From Hydrogenophaga sp. A37 (GTDB taxonomy: Bacteria; Pseudomonadota; Gammaproteobacteria; Burkholderiales; Burkholderiaceae_C), in NCBI RefSeq assembly GCF_002001205.1, contig NZ_MUNZ01000101.1, forward strand, positions 1 to 64,000: a stretch of DNA of 64,000 nt. The letters run 5' to 3'. The notes beneath the pieces were generated by a model, which was given only the letters and a program-made list of their open reading frames with translations, did not search any database and was not told the origin of the DNA. This document shows, in pieces, positions 23,440 to 32,459 of the stretch. A program made the translations under genes and the position numbers. Each line of letters begins with the position of its first letter. The stretch's first letter is position 1.

Positions 23440-24867
23440 ATGATGCAAAAACCCCGTTGGGCGCGCATGGCCGTGATGGCCACGCTCGTCGCCGCAGTGT
23501 GCAATCCGGCTTACGCCTTTTCCGTGTCGGGTGGGCAGATATATGACAACGCCGGCGCACGCGTCACGCTCAAGGGCGTGAACTGGTTCGGTTTCGAGAC
23601 CGAAACCCGGGTGGTGCATGGCCTGTGGGCGCGCAACTGGAAAGAGATGCTCGACCAGATGCAGTCTGCCGGATTCAATGCGGTGCGCCTGCCGGTGTGC
23701 CCCGGCGCATTGCGCGGCGACGCGGTGAACTCGATCGACTACGGCCGCAATGCCGACCTGCAAGGCCTCAACAGCTTGCAGGTACTGGACAAGCTGGTGG
23801 TCGAGCTCAACCGGCGCGGCATGTACTTTCTGATCGACCACCATCGGCCCGACTGCAACGCGATCTCTGAGCTGTGGTACGTCAACGGCTACACCGAGGC
23901 GCAGTGGATCGCCGACCTTCGTCTGGTGGCGCAGCGCTACAAGGGCTACGCGCATTTTCTGGGCCTGGATCTGAAGAACGAGCCGCACGGGCGGGCCACC
24001 TGGGGCCTCGGCAACAACGCCACCGACTGGAACCTCGCAGCCGAGCGTGCCTCGCAGGCCGTGCTGGCCATTGCCCCCAATGCGCTGGTATTCGTTGAAG
24101 GCATCGGCGACCAGAGCGCCTGCAGCACCACGCCCGGCTGGTGGTGGGGCGGCAACCTGGAGCCACTGGCCTGCAAGGGCCTGAACATCCCGATGAACCG
24201 TCTGGTGCTCGCACCCCACGTCTACGGGCCCGACGTGTACGTGCAGAACTACTTCAACGCAGGCAACTTCCCGAACAACATGCCTGCAATCTGGAACGCG
24301 CACTTCGGCCAGTTCGCGAGTCAGGGCTATGCCATGGCGATCGGCGAAACCGGGGGCAAGTACGGCGCCGGACATCCCAAGGACAAGGCGTTCCAGGACG
24401 CCCTCTTCACGTGGCTCAAGACCAAGGGCATCACCAACGTCTTCTACTGGTCGTGGAACCCGAACAGCGGCGACACCGGCGGCATCCTGCAAGACGATTG
24501 GGTCACGCTGCGGCAAGACAAGCTGGCGATGTTGCGGAATTTCTGGAGTGGAACGCCAGCACCAGCACCAGCACCAGCACCAGCACCAGCACCAGCACCT
24601 GCGCCTGCGCCTGCGCCTGGCGTTTCAACCAGCGTCGTCAAGACGAACGATTGGGGCAGCGGCTACTGCGCCAACGTCAATGTGACCAACGGTGCCAACA
24701 CGGCACAAACCTGGCGCGTCAATCTGCAGATCGAAGGCGCCATCTACACCCTGTGGAACGCTGTGTGGCAGCAGTCCGGGGCGACACTGACCGCCTCGGG
24801 GGTGAGCTGGAACGCCACGCTTGCACCGCAAGCGACTGCGCAGTTCGGCTACTGTGCGAACCGTTGA
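23440..24867 (+). CDS. secreted GH5 endoglucanase with CBM2
   Basis: 475-aa extracellular beta-1,4-glucanase. Domain order: Sec signal peptide (1-26, cleavage after AYA); GH5 catalytic domain (about 27-370) with acid/base Glu181 in LKNEPHG, nucleophile Glu303 in IGETGGK and the substrate-binding HVYGP; a Pro-Ala linker (about 373-395); and a C-terminal CBM2-type cellulose-binding domain (about 396-475) beginning VVKTNDWGSGYCANVNVTN, with two Cys likely disulfide-bonded. ATG 23440 has AAGGAGAT six bases upstream. It is the only polysaccharide enzyme here, is not linked to neighbours by operon, and is bracketed by REP-like repeats, suggesting an inserted cargo gene. Confidence 0.93.
   Translation: MMQKPRWARMAVMATLVAAVCNPAYAFSVSGGQIYDNAGARVTLKGVNWFGFETETRVVHGLWARNWKEMLDQMQSAGFNAVRLPVCPGALRGDAVNSIDYGRNADLQGLNSLQVLDKLVVELNRRGMYFLIDHHRPDCNAISELWYVNGYTEAQWIADLRLVAQRYKGYAHFLGLDLKNEPHGRATWGLGNNATDWNLAAERASQAVLAIAPNALVFVEGIGDQSACSTTPGWWWGGNLEPLACKGLNIPMNRLVLAPHVYGPDVYVQNYFNAGNFPNNMPAIWNAHFGQFASQGYAMAIGETGGKYGAGHPKDKAFQDALFTWLKTKGITNVFYWSWNPNSGDTGGILQDDWVTLRQDKLAMLRNFWSGTPAPAPAPAPAPAPAPAPAPAPGVSTSVVKTNDWGSGYCANVNVTNGANTAQTWRVNLQIEGAIYTLWNAVWQQSGATLTASGVSWNATLAPQATAQFGYCANR
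24556..24615 (+). repeat. hexanucleotide microsatellite encoding the Pro-Ala linker
   Basis: Seven tandem CCAGCA units (24556-24597) followed by three CCTGCG units (24598-24615), all in frame, encoding alternating Pro and Ala. Slippage would change linker length in two-residue steps without breaking the frame. Confidence 0.85.
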
Positions 24868-24928
24868 GCAGGCTGCTACGGCTTTGTACGCCACGGGCGC
24901 CACAGCCCGATCTCAGATCGTTGCACGA

Positions 24929-24955
24929 GCCCTTCGAAAGGCTCAGGGCGAACGG
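24929..24955 (-). repeat. REP-like element, right flank of the cellulase gene
   Basis: GCCCTTCGAAAGGCTCAG followed by GGCGAACGG is the inverted copy of the repeat at 23042. On the minus strand it reads CCGTTCGCCCTGAGCC then TTTCGAAGGGC. It lies 62 bp after the cellulase stop and 31 bp before the dehydratase stop. Confidence 0.6.
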
Positions 24956-24985
24956 TTGATACTTCACTGGGCCGGGTCCATAGCG

Positions 24986-25969
24986 CTACTCAGCCCCGGC
25001 ATACACCTCGGCCAAGTCGCACAGGTCCCAGTTCCCGCCGGTCAGCACCACACAGACTTTTTCGTCGGGCCTGAGCTTCACGCTGCCGGCCAGCAGGGCG
25101 CCGATGCCGATGGAGGCGGCGGGCTCGGCGATCAGCTTCGCATCCTTGGCCAGCGCGCGCATGCCCGCGATGATGTGTTCGTCCTCGACGAGGATGATCT
25201 CGTCGACGTACTTTTCGATGATGGGATAAGGGTTCTGCCCCGGCACGCTGATGCGCAAGCCGTCCGCGATGGTGTTCTTCAGCGGCAGCGAGGTGCGTTC
25301 CTGGTTGAGGCGGCTGTGGAAGTACTTGGGTGTCAGGGCGGGTTCGGCGCCGATCACGCGCACCGAGGGCCGGGTTTCCTTGATGGCGGTGGCGATGCCG
25401 GAGATGAGGCCGCCGCCGCCCATGGGGATGATGACCGTGTCCACATCGGCCAGGTCTTCCAGGATTTCAAGGCCGATGGTGCCCTGGCCGGCCATGACCA
25501 GCGGGTCCTCAAAGGCGTGCACCACCGCGTAGTGGTGCTCTGCGGCGATCTCGTGCACCCGCTTCCATCGGGCGGCGGTGTCGCCATCGAACAGCACCAC
25601 TTCCGCGCCCAGCGCCTTGGTGTTCTCGATCTTGATCTTGGGTGTGGTCACGGGCACGACCAGCACCGCCTTGACACCCAGCATCCGCGCGGCGTAGGCC
25701 AGCCCCTGGGCATGGTTGCCCGACGAGGTGGCGATGATGCCGTTGGCAATGGCTTCTTTGGGAAGCGACAGCGACTTGTTCAGCGCGCCCCGGATCTTGA
25801 AGGCGCCGGTGATCTGCAGGGTCTCGGGCTTCAGGTACAGCTGGCAGCCCACGCTGGTCTCGATCTTTTCAGCGCGCAGCAAGGGCGTGTGCCGGATGTG
25901 GGGCTTGATCCGTTCATGGGCCTGGTGGATGTCCTGCAGGGTGGGGTGGTCGAGCAGGCTGATGGTCAT
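24986..25969 (-). CDS. serine/threonine dehydratase-family PLP enzyme (EutB/BhcB-like)
   Basis: Fold-type II PLP enzyme of 327 aa. PLP Lys58 is in TGAFKIRGA, the Asn loop is SSGNHAQG, the phosphate-binding tetraglycine is MGGGGLISG, and GIGALLAG lies near the C terminus. It dehydrates or deaminates a beta-hydroxy amino acid; there is no C-terminal ACT domain, so it is the catabolic type. Pairing with a mu-crystallin homologue (ATGA overlap 25966-25969) is seen for EutB/EutC of (hydroxy)ectoine use and for BhcB/BhcD of the beta-hydroxyaspartate cycle. Neither full pathway is visible here, so I leave the substrate open. Last gene of an eight-gene operon. Confidence 0.88.
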   Translation of the reverse strand: MTISLLDHPTLQDIHQAHERIKPHIRHTPLLRAEKIETSVGCQLYLKPETLQITGAFKIRGALNKSLSLPKEAIANGIIATSSGNHAQGLAYAARMLGVKAVLVVPVTTPKIKIENTKALGAEVVLFDGDTAARWKRVHEIAAEHHYAVVHAFEDPLVMAGQGTIGLEILEDLADVDTVIIPMGGGGLISGIATAIKETRPSVRVIGAEPALTPKYFHSRLNQERTSLPLKNTIADGLRISVPGQNPYPIIEKYVDEIILVEDEHIIAGMRALAKDAKLIAEPAASIGIGALLAGSVKLRPDEKVCVVLTGGNWDLCDLAEVYAGAE

Positions 25970-26958
25970 TGAATGAACTCAAAGGTGGTGCCGGTGTGGC
26001 TGGCGATGGCATTTCGGTAGATCTTGGCAGCGGTGGTGTTGTCCTGGATGGCCATGCCCGTGGAGTCGAAGATCGTGATCTCGTGATCGGTCTCGCGCCC
26101 CGGCTTTTGGCCCAGCAGGATCTCGCCGATCTCCGCGTGGATGTCGGCCTGGGTGATGATGTTCTGGTTCAGCGGGTGCCAGGTCTCGCCCTTTTCAATG
26201 CACTGCGCGGTCGAGTCGTTGACGATCTTGGCGTTGCGAAAAATCTCTGGTTCCAGTTCCTGCTTGCCATACATGTCCGTGCCCATGGCCACGATGTGCG
26301 TGCCGGGCTGGATCCAGGCGGCTTCCACCAGCGAGCCTTTGCCGCGGGTGGTGGTGATCAGGATGTCTGCCTGTTCCACCGCCGCTTGCATGGAGCGGGC
26401 CATCACCACCGGAATGCCGAACTCGCGTTCGATGTCGACTTTGTAGCGGGCGAGGTTCTCGGGGTGGTGGTCCCAGGCGTGGATTTCTTCGATCTTCATC
26501 ACCTCATGGATGGCGCGGATCTGCATGCGGGCCTGGTTGCCGGTGCCGATGGAGGTGATCTTCCGGGCGTTCTGGCGGGCCAGCACCTTGACCGACACGG
26601 CGCCGGCGGCGCCGGTGCGCAGGCCGGTGATCAGGCTGCCGTCCATGACGCAGACCAGGGCGCAGGTTCGCGCGTCGAACAGCAAAATGGTGCCCATGCC
26701 GCTGGGCACGCCGTGCTCCGCCAGGTTGTTGGGAAAGCCACCGGATGAGGCCTTCATGGAAATCATTTCATTGGCTTCGCAGTAACCCAGCTTGAAATCG
26801 ATCTCCCCCCGGGGCGGCGGCAGGTGGATGCAGGTGTAGGGCGGCTGATTCACCTGACCGCTGTTGAAGGCCTTGTAGGCCTCTTCCACCGTCCCGATGA
26901 CTTCGTCCATGCGGATCAGGCTGCCCACGTCCTCTTTGTTCAGCAACAGTGTTTTCAT
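25966..26958 (-). CDS. ornithine cyclodeaminase/mu-crystallin family protein (EutC/BhcD-like)
   Basis: NAD(P)-dependent Rossmann protein of 330 aa. Motifs are [29 protein letters not shown] (substrate Arg/Lys region) and [17 protein letters not shown] (nucleotide-binding Gly loop). The family includes ornithine cyclodeaminase, ketimine reductase, alanine dehydrogenase and iminosuccinate reductase. The neighbouring dehydratase makes an imino- or keto-acid reductase role plausible. Overlaps the dehydratase by four bases and follows the hydroxyacid dehydrogenase by 17 bp. Confidence 0.88.
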   Translation of the reverse strand: MKTLLLNKEDVGSLIRMDEVIGTVEEAYKAFNSGQVNQPPYTCIHLPPPRGEIDFKLGYCEANEMISMKASSGGFPNNLAEHGVPSGMGTILLFDARTCALVCVMDGSLITGLRTGAAGAVSVKVLARQNARKITSIGTGNQARMQIRAIHEVMKIEEIHAWDHHPENLARYKVDIEREFGIPVVMARSMQAAVEQADILITTTRGKGSLVEAAWIQPGTHIVAMGTDMYGKQELEPEIFRNAKIVNDSTAQCIEKGETWHPLNQNIITQADIHAEIGEILLGQKPGRETDHEITIFDSTGMAIQDNTTAAKIYRNAIASHTGTTFEFIQ

Positions 26959-26975
26959 GGTGGTAGGTTTGGGTT

Positions 26976-27908
26976 TCAGTAGCCCCGCGTGCGGTCGACC
27001 AGCCCGATCAACGGCAGGCCTTGTTGATGCCGACGCAAGTTGTCGAGGACCGCATCGGCTGCGGTTTCGGGCTGCGTCATGCTGGCGATGTGTGGCGTGA
27101 GGGCCACCTGGGGATGGGTCCAGAACGCATGCCCTGGTGGCAGCGGCTCGGGTTCACAAACGTCCAGCACGGCGCGGGAGAGCTGGCCTGCTTCAAGGGC
27201 TTTCAGCAGATCGTCCTGCACCAGGTGCGCGCCCCTGCCCACGTTGATCAGGCAGGCACCACGCGGCAGCTGGTCGAACAGCGATTGGGACAAAATTCCG
27301 CAGGTGCTGTCGGTCAGAGGCAGCAGGCAGATCAGGATGTCGGTGCGTTCCAGAAACGCCTGCAAGCCGTCGGGGCCGGCATGGCATTCGACGCCATCGA
27401 TCTGCTGCGGCGACCGGCTCCAGCCCGCGGAGGGAAAGCCGAAGCTGCCCAGGCGCTCCAGCACGGCGCGGCCCAGCACACCCAGGCCCAGCACACCGAC
27501 GCGCCGCGACGAGGCCGGATACACGCGGTGGGTCTGCCAACGCCCTTCCTGCTGTTGTTGCCGGTAGGTGTGCCAGTCGCGGTGCAGGGACAGCACGGCC
27601 AGGGTCACGTACTCGACCATGCCGTTGACGATGCCGGACTCCACCATGCGCACCACCGGCAGATTCTCGGGGATCGAGGAGAAGTCGAACTGATCGATGC
27701 CGGCGCCGGTGGAGAACAGCACTTCCAGATTCGGGTAGTGCGTGGCCAGGTCTGGCGGCGGTTCCCACGCGGCGAGGTAGCGCACGTCTAGCGTGTCTCC
27801 AGTGTCGGGCCAGATGCGAAACGGCAGCTCCGGCATGTGTTGTGCAAACCGTTCAGCCCACAGGGCACCGCGCACGGGGTCGGATTTGTAGAGAAAGCTC
27901 ATGGCCAT
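26976..27908 (-). CDS. D-2-hydroxyacid dehydrogenase (glyoxylate/hydroxypyruvate reductase A-like)
   Basis: 310-aa NAD(P)H-dependent reductase. The Rossmann motif is [13 protein letters not shown], the catalytic Arg region is [15 protein letters not shown], the Glu is in DVCEPEPLP and the catalytic His is in [10 protein letters not shown]. The N terminus and [10 protein letters not shown] match the GhrA branch, which reduces glyoxylate, hydroxypyruvate or related 2-keto acids. ATG 27908 overlaps the cupin stop by one base (TGATG); ATG 27902 is a possible alternative. Within the operon it could reduce a keto acid released by the upstream oxidase. Confidence 0.88.
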   Translation of the reverse strand: MAMSFLYKSDPVRGALWAERFAQHMPELPFRIWPDTGDTLDVRYLAAWEPPPDLATHYPNLEVLFSTGAGIDQFDFSSIPENLPVVRMVESGIVNGMVEYVTLAVLSLHRDWHTYRQQQQEGRWQTHRVYPASSRRVGVLGLGVLGRAVLERLGSFGFPSAGWSRSPQQIDGVECHAGPDGLQAFLERTDILICLLPLTDSTCGILSQSLFDQLPRGACLINVGRGAHLVQDDLLKALEAGQLSRAVLDVCEPEPLPPGHAFWTHPQVALTPHIASMTQPETAADAVLDNLRRHQQGLPLIGLVDRTRGY

Positions 27909-28663
27909 CACTTGGGCCGGTAGATCACGTAGACCTTGGTCACGTTTTCGCGGCTGTCCCAGGTGCAGCTGGCACCTTGCTCGACGAGGAAGATGTCGCC
28001 TTCCGCGAAGGTACCGCTGCGGCCGGTTTCATCCACAAAGTCCACGCTGCCTTCGAGCAGGTACATCAGCTCGTAGTGGCGGTAGAACAAGGGGCGGCGC
28101 GCGTAGGGCGTGGAGTCCCAGGTGCCGCACATGAATTCACCGTCAGCGGACACGTAGTCGGTGAAGTTCCGGCAAGAGGGCATCGGCGTGGTCAACAAGT
28201 CCAACGATGGCGTGCCAGAAGGCTTGAGCTCTGGCCCTGCCTGGATCGGCACGATGGCGCCGGTGCCCGGCTGGCTGTGGTTGTAGCGCGTGAAGATCAG
28301 CGACACCGGCCCTTGCGCCGACCAGGCGAATGCCGCACCCTGCTGGATCACCGCGCTCTGGCCCGGCGCCAGTGTCAGCGTGGCACCCGGTTGCGACAAG
28401 GTCAGGCTGCCCTCGGTGACGAGGATGAACTCATCCGCCGGCAGGGACGACACCGAGCCCTGACCGGCTTCGAGCGCGATCACGCCCGCGGTCACGGGGC
28501 CGCCCGGCGCCCAGTCCAGGACACGGCGGCTGGACAGGAAACGGTCTTCTCCGGCCGCCGTGACCACTGCGATGCCTTGGTTTTTGTCGCGCGCGAACTG
28601 GCGCAGATCCACGAAGGAGGGCGGATTGGCCAGCATGGCCGCTGCGTGCTGAAGATTCGACAT
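27908..28663 (-). CDS. bicupin-type protein with C-terminal DUF861-like cupin
   Basis: 251-aa protein with two cupin-like halves. The first half (about 50-150) includes LPADEFILVTEGSLTL. The second half (about 165-250) includes YELMYLLEGSVDFVDETG, GTFAEGDIFLVEQGASCTWDSRENVTKVYVIYRP. The ending is characteristic of the Cupin_3/DUF861 group, which includes EutQ- and ureidoglycine aminohydrolase-like proteins. The catalytic role here is unknown; it may hydrolyse an unstable amino intermediate. Located 31 bp after the oxidase subunit gene and overlapping the reductase gene. Confidence 0.78.
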   Translation of the reverse strand: MSNLQHAAAMLANPPSFVDLRQFARDKNQGIAVVTAAGEDRFLSSRRVLDWAPGGPVTAGVIALEAGQGSVSSLPADEFILVTEGSLTLSQPGATLTLAPGQSAVIQQGAAFAWSAQGPVSLIFTRYNHSQPGTGAIVPIQAGPELKPSGTPSLDLLTTPMPSCRNFTDYVSADGEFMCGTWDSTPYARRPLFYRHYELMYLLEGSVDFVDETGRSGTFAEGDIFLVEQGASCTWDSRENVTKVYVIYRPK

Positions 28664-28694
28664 GGTGTGTTCTCGATGGGGATAGAAAAGAAGG

Positions 28695-29840
28695 CTAGGC
28701 CGCCTGCAGCGCAGGCTGGGCAAAACGCCCGATGTGGTAGCACTCGATGGGGGTGGTCGTGGCACCGGTGTGGATCAGTTCGGCCATCACGTCGCCCACG
28801 CCCGGGCCCAGCTGAAAGCCTTCGCCGGAGAAGCCGAACGCGTAGTACAGGCCGGGCACGCGAGCGCTCGGCCCCATGGCCGGTCGGCTGTCTTGCATGT
28901 AGCCCTCGATCCCGCTCCAGACGCGGATGATGCTCAAGTGCTTGAGTGCAGGGATCACACGCGGTGCCTGCGCCAGCTTGATCAGCGTTCTGCGCGGGTT
29001 CACGTAGGTGCGCCGGTTCTCCATGTCCACCGGTTCATGGCCGCCGCCGCCGATGACGATGTTGCCGCGCGCCACCTGTCGGAAGTAGGCGCTCTGCTCA
29101 GGCACGTCCGTCAACGCACCCATGGTCGGCCGGATGGCGTAAGGCACCGGTTCGGTGACGCACATCTGAGGCGCTTTGACGATCATCGGCACCGGCTCCC
29201 CGAAGCTGGCGCTGATGCGGTCGCCCCAGGCGCCGGCGGTGATGAGCGCCACGGGCGCACGGAAAACCCGGCCATCGGTGGCGGTCACGCGGAAATCACC
29301 GCCGTCCTTTTCAACCGCCACGATCTCGGTGTTTTCAAACACCTGTGCGCCTGCGCGCGCTGCAGCCCGGCCAATGATCGGTGCCGCCAGACGGGGGTTC
29401 GCATGGCCGTCATGGGGGGCATAACAACCCGAAGTCACTTCTGGCCCCAGGTAGGGAAAGCGTTCCCGCAGCGTTAGCTTGCCCAACATCTGCATGCCCA
29501 TGCCGAAGTCCTTCGCATCCTGCGCATACTGGACCAAGCGTTCTTCATGCGCGGGCGTGAGGCCGAGGCGCAGATGGCCGTTCAGCAAGAGCTCGACATC
29601 GGCGCCAAACAGTTCCTTGAACTTCAGCCAGGTCTCGCGAGCGCGGTTGGACAGCGGCAGTTGCTCGATGGGGCGGCCCATCCGGCGGGTGTTGCCGAAG
29701 TTGACGCCGCTGGCCTGCTGGCCGATCAATCCCCGCTCAAGCAGGATGACCGACATCCCGCGCTGGCGCAAAAAGAAGGCCGCAGAGGCGCCCATGATGC
29801 CGCCGCCGACGATGACCACATCTGCTTTTTCCGTGCTCAT
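28695..29840 (-). CDS. FAD-dependent oxidoreductase, HcnC/opine-oxidase-like catalytic subunit
   Basis: 381-aa DAO-family flavoprotein. The FAD motif ADVVIVGGGIMGASAAFFL is at 6-24, followed by ILLERG. QASGVNFGNTRRMGR is typical of the octopine/nopaline oxidase and HcnC branch. The C-terminal FAD site is YAFGFSGEGFQLGPGVGD. Forms a membrane-associated heterotrimer with the next two upstream genes in known systems (glycine, opine or D-hydroxyproline dehydrogenases). Starts in an ATGA overlap with the upstream subunit (29837-29840). Substrate unknown. Confidence 0.9.
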   Translation of the reverse strand: MSTEKADVVIVGGGIMGASAAFFLRQRGMSVILLERGLIGQQASGVNFGNTRRMGRPIEQLPLSNRARETWLKFKELFGADVELLLNGHLRLGLTPAHEERLVQYAQDAKDFGMGMQMLGKLTLRERFPYLGPEVTSGCYAPHDGHANPRLAAPIIGRAAARAGAQVFENTEIVAVEKDGGDFRVTATDGRVFRAPVALITAGAWGDRISASFGEPVPMIVKAPQMCVTEPVPYAIRPTMGALTDVPEQSAYFRQVARGNIVIGGGGHEPVDMENRRTYVNPRRTLIKLAQAPRVIPALKHLSIIRVWSGIEGYMQDSRPAMGPSARVPGLYYAFGFSGEGFQLGPGVGDVMAELIHTGATTTPIECYHIGRFAQPALQAA

Positions 29841-31213
29841 TCCACGGCCTCCCGCACCGCCATCGACAGCGGCTTGACCGGCGCCTGGCCGCGCAGCCGC
29901 CCGACCTGCTCCACCGGAACACCGGCGGCGTGCGCAATGACTTCCGCTCCCGCGTGTCCGCAATAGCGGCCCTGGCAGCGGCCCATGCCAACGCGGCTCA
30001 GGGCCTTGGCCCGGTTTGCTTCCTGCGCGCCCATGTCGCACACCACGCGGCGCAGTTCGCCGGCGGTGATGGCTTCGCAGCGGCAGACGATGGCTTCGTC
30101 TGGCAGTTGCGCCGCCTGCTGCACTGGCCAAGGGAAGGCTTGCGCCAGGCCCTGGCGGAAGCGCTCCATGCGGGTCTGCTCGGCCCGCAAGCGCTGCAGT
30201 ACCTTGTCATCCACGGGCAGGCCGGCATCCTTCAGCACGGCCATCGCCGCGAGGCGGCCACCGATTTCGGCCGCGTCGGCACCCAGCACGCGCGTGCCGT
30301 CGCCCGCCAGGTACACACCCGGTACCGAGCTGCGTCCGTCCTCGTCCACCTCGGGCAGCCACTGGCGCGTTTCCTGATCGAAGCGGAAACCGCAGCGCGC
30401 CAGGTCGGCCAGCTGGGTTTCTGGCCGCAGGTGGTAGCCCATCGCGACCGCATCGCACTCGAAGCGGTGCGTGCGGCCACTGGCATCGCGCACGACCACG
30501 CCTTGCACGCCGTCGTCCGGCGAACCGGTGATCTTGACCGGTGTGATGCCGGTCAGCACCGGCACCCCCGCACGCTGGATACCGGCCACCAGGAACAGGC
30601 CCTTGAACAGCACCGATGGCCGTGCCAGCAGCTTGGGCAGCGCGGCCACGCGACGCATCAGCGGTGATGTGTCGAGCACGGCAGTCACCTTCGCTCCCGC
30701 CTTGATGTATTGCGAGGCCACCAGATAGAGCAGGGGGCCGGTGCCCATGAAGACAATCTGGCTCCCGATGGCACAGGCCTGCGCCTTCAAGGCGATCTGC
30801 GACGCGCCCAGGCTGTAGGTGCCGGCGTAATGCCAGCCCTTGACCGGCATCAGCCGGTCGGTCGCGCCGGAGCAGATCACCAGCGCGTCGTAGGGCAGGG
30901 CCGTTGAGACCTCGTCCCTGACGACATGCAGCTTCTTGTCGAAGATGTTCCAGGCCAGCGTTTCGGGCCGGTAGTGAATCTTGTCGCGCAGCGCGTCAAA
31001 GCTCTGGTGCAGCGCCTGCGCGCGAGGCGCCTCGGTGCCGTACAGCTTGGCGTAGGGGCGGGTGAAGTTGTCGGGCTGGCGGCGGTAGATCTGGCCGCCG
31101 TCGCGCCGGCCCTCGTCGACCACGGTCGGGCGCAGGCCGGCGGCCACCAGGGTCTCGGCGCAGCGCACGCCCGAGGGCCCGGCGCCCACGATGATCACGC
31201 GAGCTTGGGCCAT
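29837..31213 (-). CDS. NAD(P)/FAD-dependent oxidoreductase, HcnB/OoxA-like subunit
   Basis: 458-aa pyridine-nucleotide-disulfide-type flavoprotein. The first Rossmann motif is VIIVGAGPSGVRCAETL; the second is IVFMGTGPLLYLVASQ. The third FAD contact is VYLAGDGTRVLGADAA. The C-terminal BFD-like iron-sulfur domain has CRCE and GRCQGRYC cysteines. This is the alpha or 'B' subunit of HcnABC/opine oxidase/D-hydroxyproline dehydrogenase complexes. Overlaps the ferredoxin-like gene by 19 bp and the catalytic subunit by four. Confidence 0.92.
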   Translation of the reverse strand: MAQARVIIVGAGPSGVRCAETLVAAGLRPTVVDEGRRDGGQIYRRQPDNFTRPYAKLYGTEAPRAQALHQSFDALRDKIHYRPETLAWNIFDKKLHVVRDEVSTALPYDALVICSGATDRLMPVKGWHYAGTYSLGASQIALKAQACAIGSQIVFMGTGPLLYLVASQYIKAGAKVTAVLDTSPLMRRVAALPKLLARPSVLFKGLFLVAGIQRAGVPVLTGITPVKITGSPDDGVQGVVVRDASGRTHRFECDAVAMGYHLRPETQLADLARCGFRFDQETRQWLPEVDEDGRSSVPGVYLAGDGTRVLGADAAEIGGRLAAMAVLKDAGLPVDDKVLQRLRAEQTRMERFRQGLAQAFPWPVQQAAQLPDEAIVCRCEAITAGELRRVVCDMGAQEANRAKALSRVGMGRCQGRYCGHAGAEVIAHAAGVPVEQVGRLRGQAPVKPLSMAVREAVE

Positions 31214-31503
31214 GTCGCCTCCGGTTGCTTTGTGATGATGTGCAGGCCTGCTTCCACGACGGTGGTGCAGGCGCGTAGGCGTTCGCCGCTGGCGGTCCAG
31301 ACCCAGCAGTCCTGGCAGGCGCCCATCAGGCAGAAGCCGGCGCGTTTGCCGTCGCCGAACTCAGATTCGCGCAGGTGGCGCACGTTGTTGAGCAGAGCGA
31401 CCATCAGCGTGTCGCCGGCCAGCGCGTCCACAGCATGCCCATCGATCACGATGGGCACCCGCTCGCGGGCCGTTTCCGCCAGACGGACAAATCGTTGGCT
31501 CAT
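31195..31503 (-). CDS. 2Fe-2S ferredoxin-like small subunit (HcnA-like)
   Basis: 102-aa protein with a plant-type [2Fe-2S] pattern: GFCLMGACQDC then a fourth Cys in LRACTT. The N-terminal half is VPIVIDGHAVDALAGDTLMVALL, as in HcnA and the gamma subunits of D-hydroxyproline dehydrogenase. Provides electron relay for the flavoprotein subunits. Overlaps the next gene by 19 bp, so expression is coupled. Confidence 0.92.
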   Translation of the reverse strand: MSQRFVRLAETARERVPIVIDGHAVDALAGDTLMVALLNNVRHLRESEFGDGKRAGFCLMGACQDCWVWTASGERLRACTTVVEAGLHIITKQPEATWPKLA

Positions 31504-31562
31504 GTGTCATGTCTCCTGGTTGCCTGCCGCGGTCACAGCAGGTCGCTGGGGTCGGTGATCGT

Positions 31563-32459
31563 TCAGCAGATGGCCTGCGAAACGATGGCAAACAGCCGGG
31601 GAGCGCCTTCAGGGTGCTGCAGTGGCGCGCCACGCACCATGGTGGTGGCAGCGTCCACACGCAGCAGGCCCAGGCTCTCCAGCCACTCGGTCAGGCCGGC
31701 ATCGAAGTCGATGTCGATGCGGGTGAAGCGCCCGGCGTTGGTGCCCGCCAGGTGGGCGATCAGTGCCTTGGCGCTTTCGGCATCGGGCGCGATCACGGGA
31801 CCAATGACGTGCCCGCGTCCAAAGCGGCGCAGGATGGCAAAGCCCTTCTGCGTGCCGTCGTGGTCCAGCACCACGCAGGCCTCGGCCTGAGCCAGCAAGT
31901 CATCGATGAGGGCCGGTCGCGGCATGCCCCGGGCTTCTTCGTCCAGCTTGTGCAGGGCCTGCGCCTCGTTCTGACCCGCTGGGCGCAGACGCCATCCCTC
32001 AGGCAGCGCGATCAGCGGCGCGGGTTGCGCCACACCCTGGTGCTGGCGGATTTCGCCGGTGCGCACAAAGCCCAGCCGCTCGTACAGCCCGCGGCCCTCC
32101 GTGGTGGCTTGCAGCAGCGCGGTGCAGTGGTCTAGGCCATCGAGCAGGGCCGTCATGAGACGGTGACCGATGCGGCGCCCCTGGCACGCGGGCGTGACGA
32201 TGACCAGGCCCAGTGTGGCGTGCCGCTCGCCCCAGCGCCAGCGCTGCGCGGTGGCGATGATCTGGCCGTCGCGCTCGGCGACGATGCCTTCCGAGTGCGC
32301 AAACACATGCTCCCAATCGACCGGACGATGGGGCCAGCGCAACTCCGCTGACATTGCCTGGGCCTGCGGCAGATCGGCGTCGGTCATGGGGCGCAGCAAC
32401 ACACCGTCGTCGGCCGCAGGGGCCTTGTCTAGAGAGGGAAACGGGGAGTTCGATCGCAT
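31563..32459 (-). CDS. tandem GNAT N-acetyltransferase
   Basis: 298-aa protein. The N-terminal GNAT domain (about 30-150) has the acetyl-CoA site LGLVIVTPACQGRRIGHRLM and a YERLGFVRTG motif. The C-terminal half (about 160-298) looks like a second, degenerate GNAT domain. Transfers acetyl from acetyl-CoA to an amine; in an amino-compound operon this could be substrate modification or detoxification. First gene of the operon, 59 bp before the ferredoxin subunit. ATG 32459 chosen; the upstream frame is in non-coding DNA. Confidence 0.85.
   Translation of the reverse strand: MRSNSPFPSLDKAPAADDGVLLRPMTDADLPQAQAMSAELRWPHRPVDWEHVFAHSEGIVAERDGQIIATAQRWRWGERHATLGLVIVTPACQGRRIGHRLMTALLDGLDHCTALLQATTEGRGLYERLGFVRTGEIRQHQGVAQPAPLIALPEGWRLRPAGQNEAQALHKLDEEARGMPRPALIDDLLAQAEACVVLDHDGTQKGFAILRRFGRGHVIGPVIAPDAESAKALIAHLAGTNAGRFTRIDIDFDAGLTEWLESLGLLRVDAATTMVRGAPLQHPEGAPRLFAIVSQAIC

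Noticed and set aside
24556..24615. Short tandem repeats considered as a CRISPR array
   Set aside because: The units are contiguous hexamers without spacers and lie in frame within the cellulase linker.
24986..26958. Complete beta-hydroxyaspartate cycle
   Set aside because: BhcB- and BhcD-like families are present, but no BhcC-like aldolase gene is visible and the aminotransferases are class III, not BhcA-like.
24986..26958. Firm assignment as ectoine utilisation eutBC
   Set aside because: No EutD/EutE hydrolase or deacetylase and no ectoine transporter (UehABC/EhuABCD) or EnuR regulator is present.
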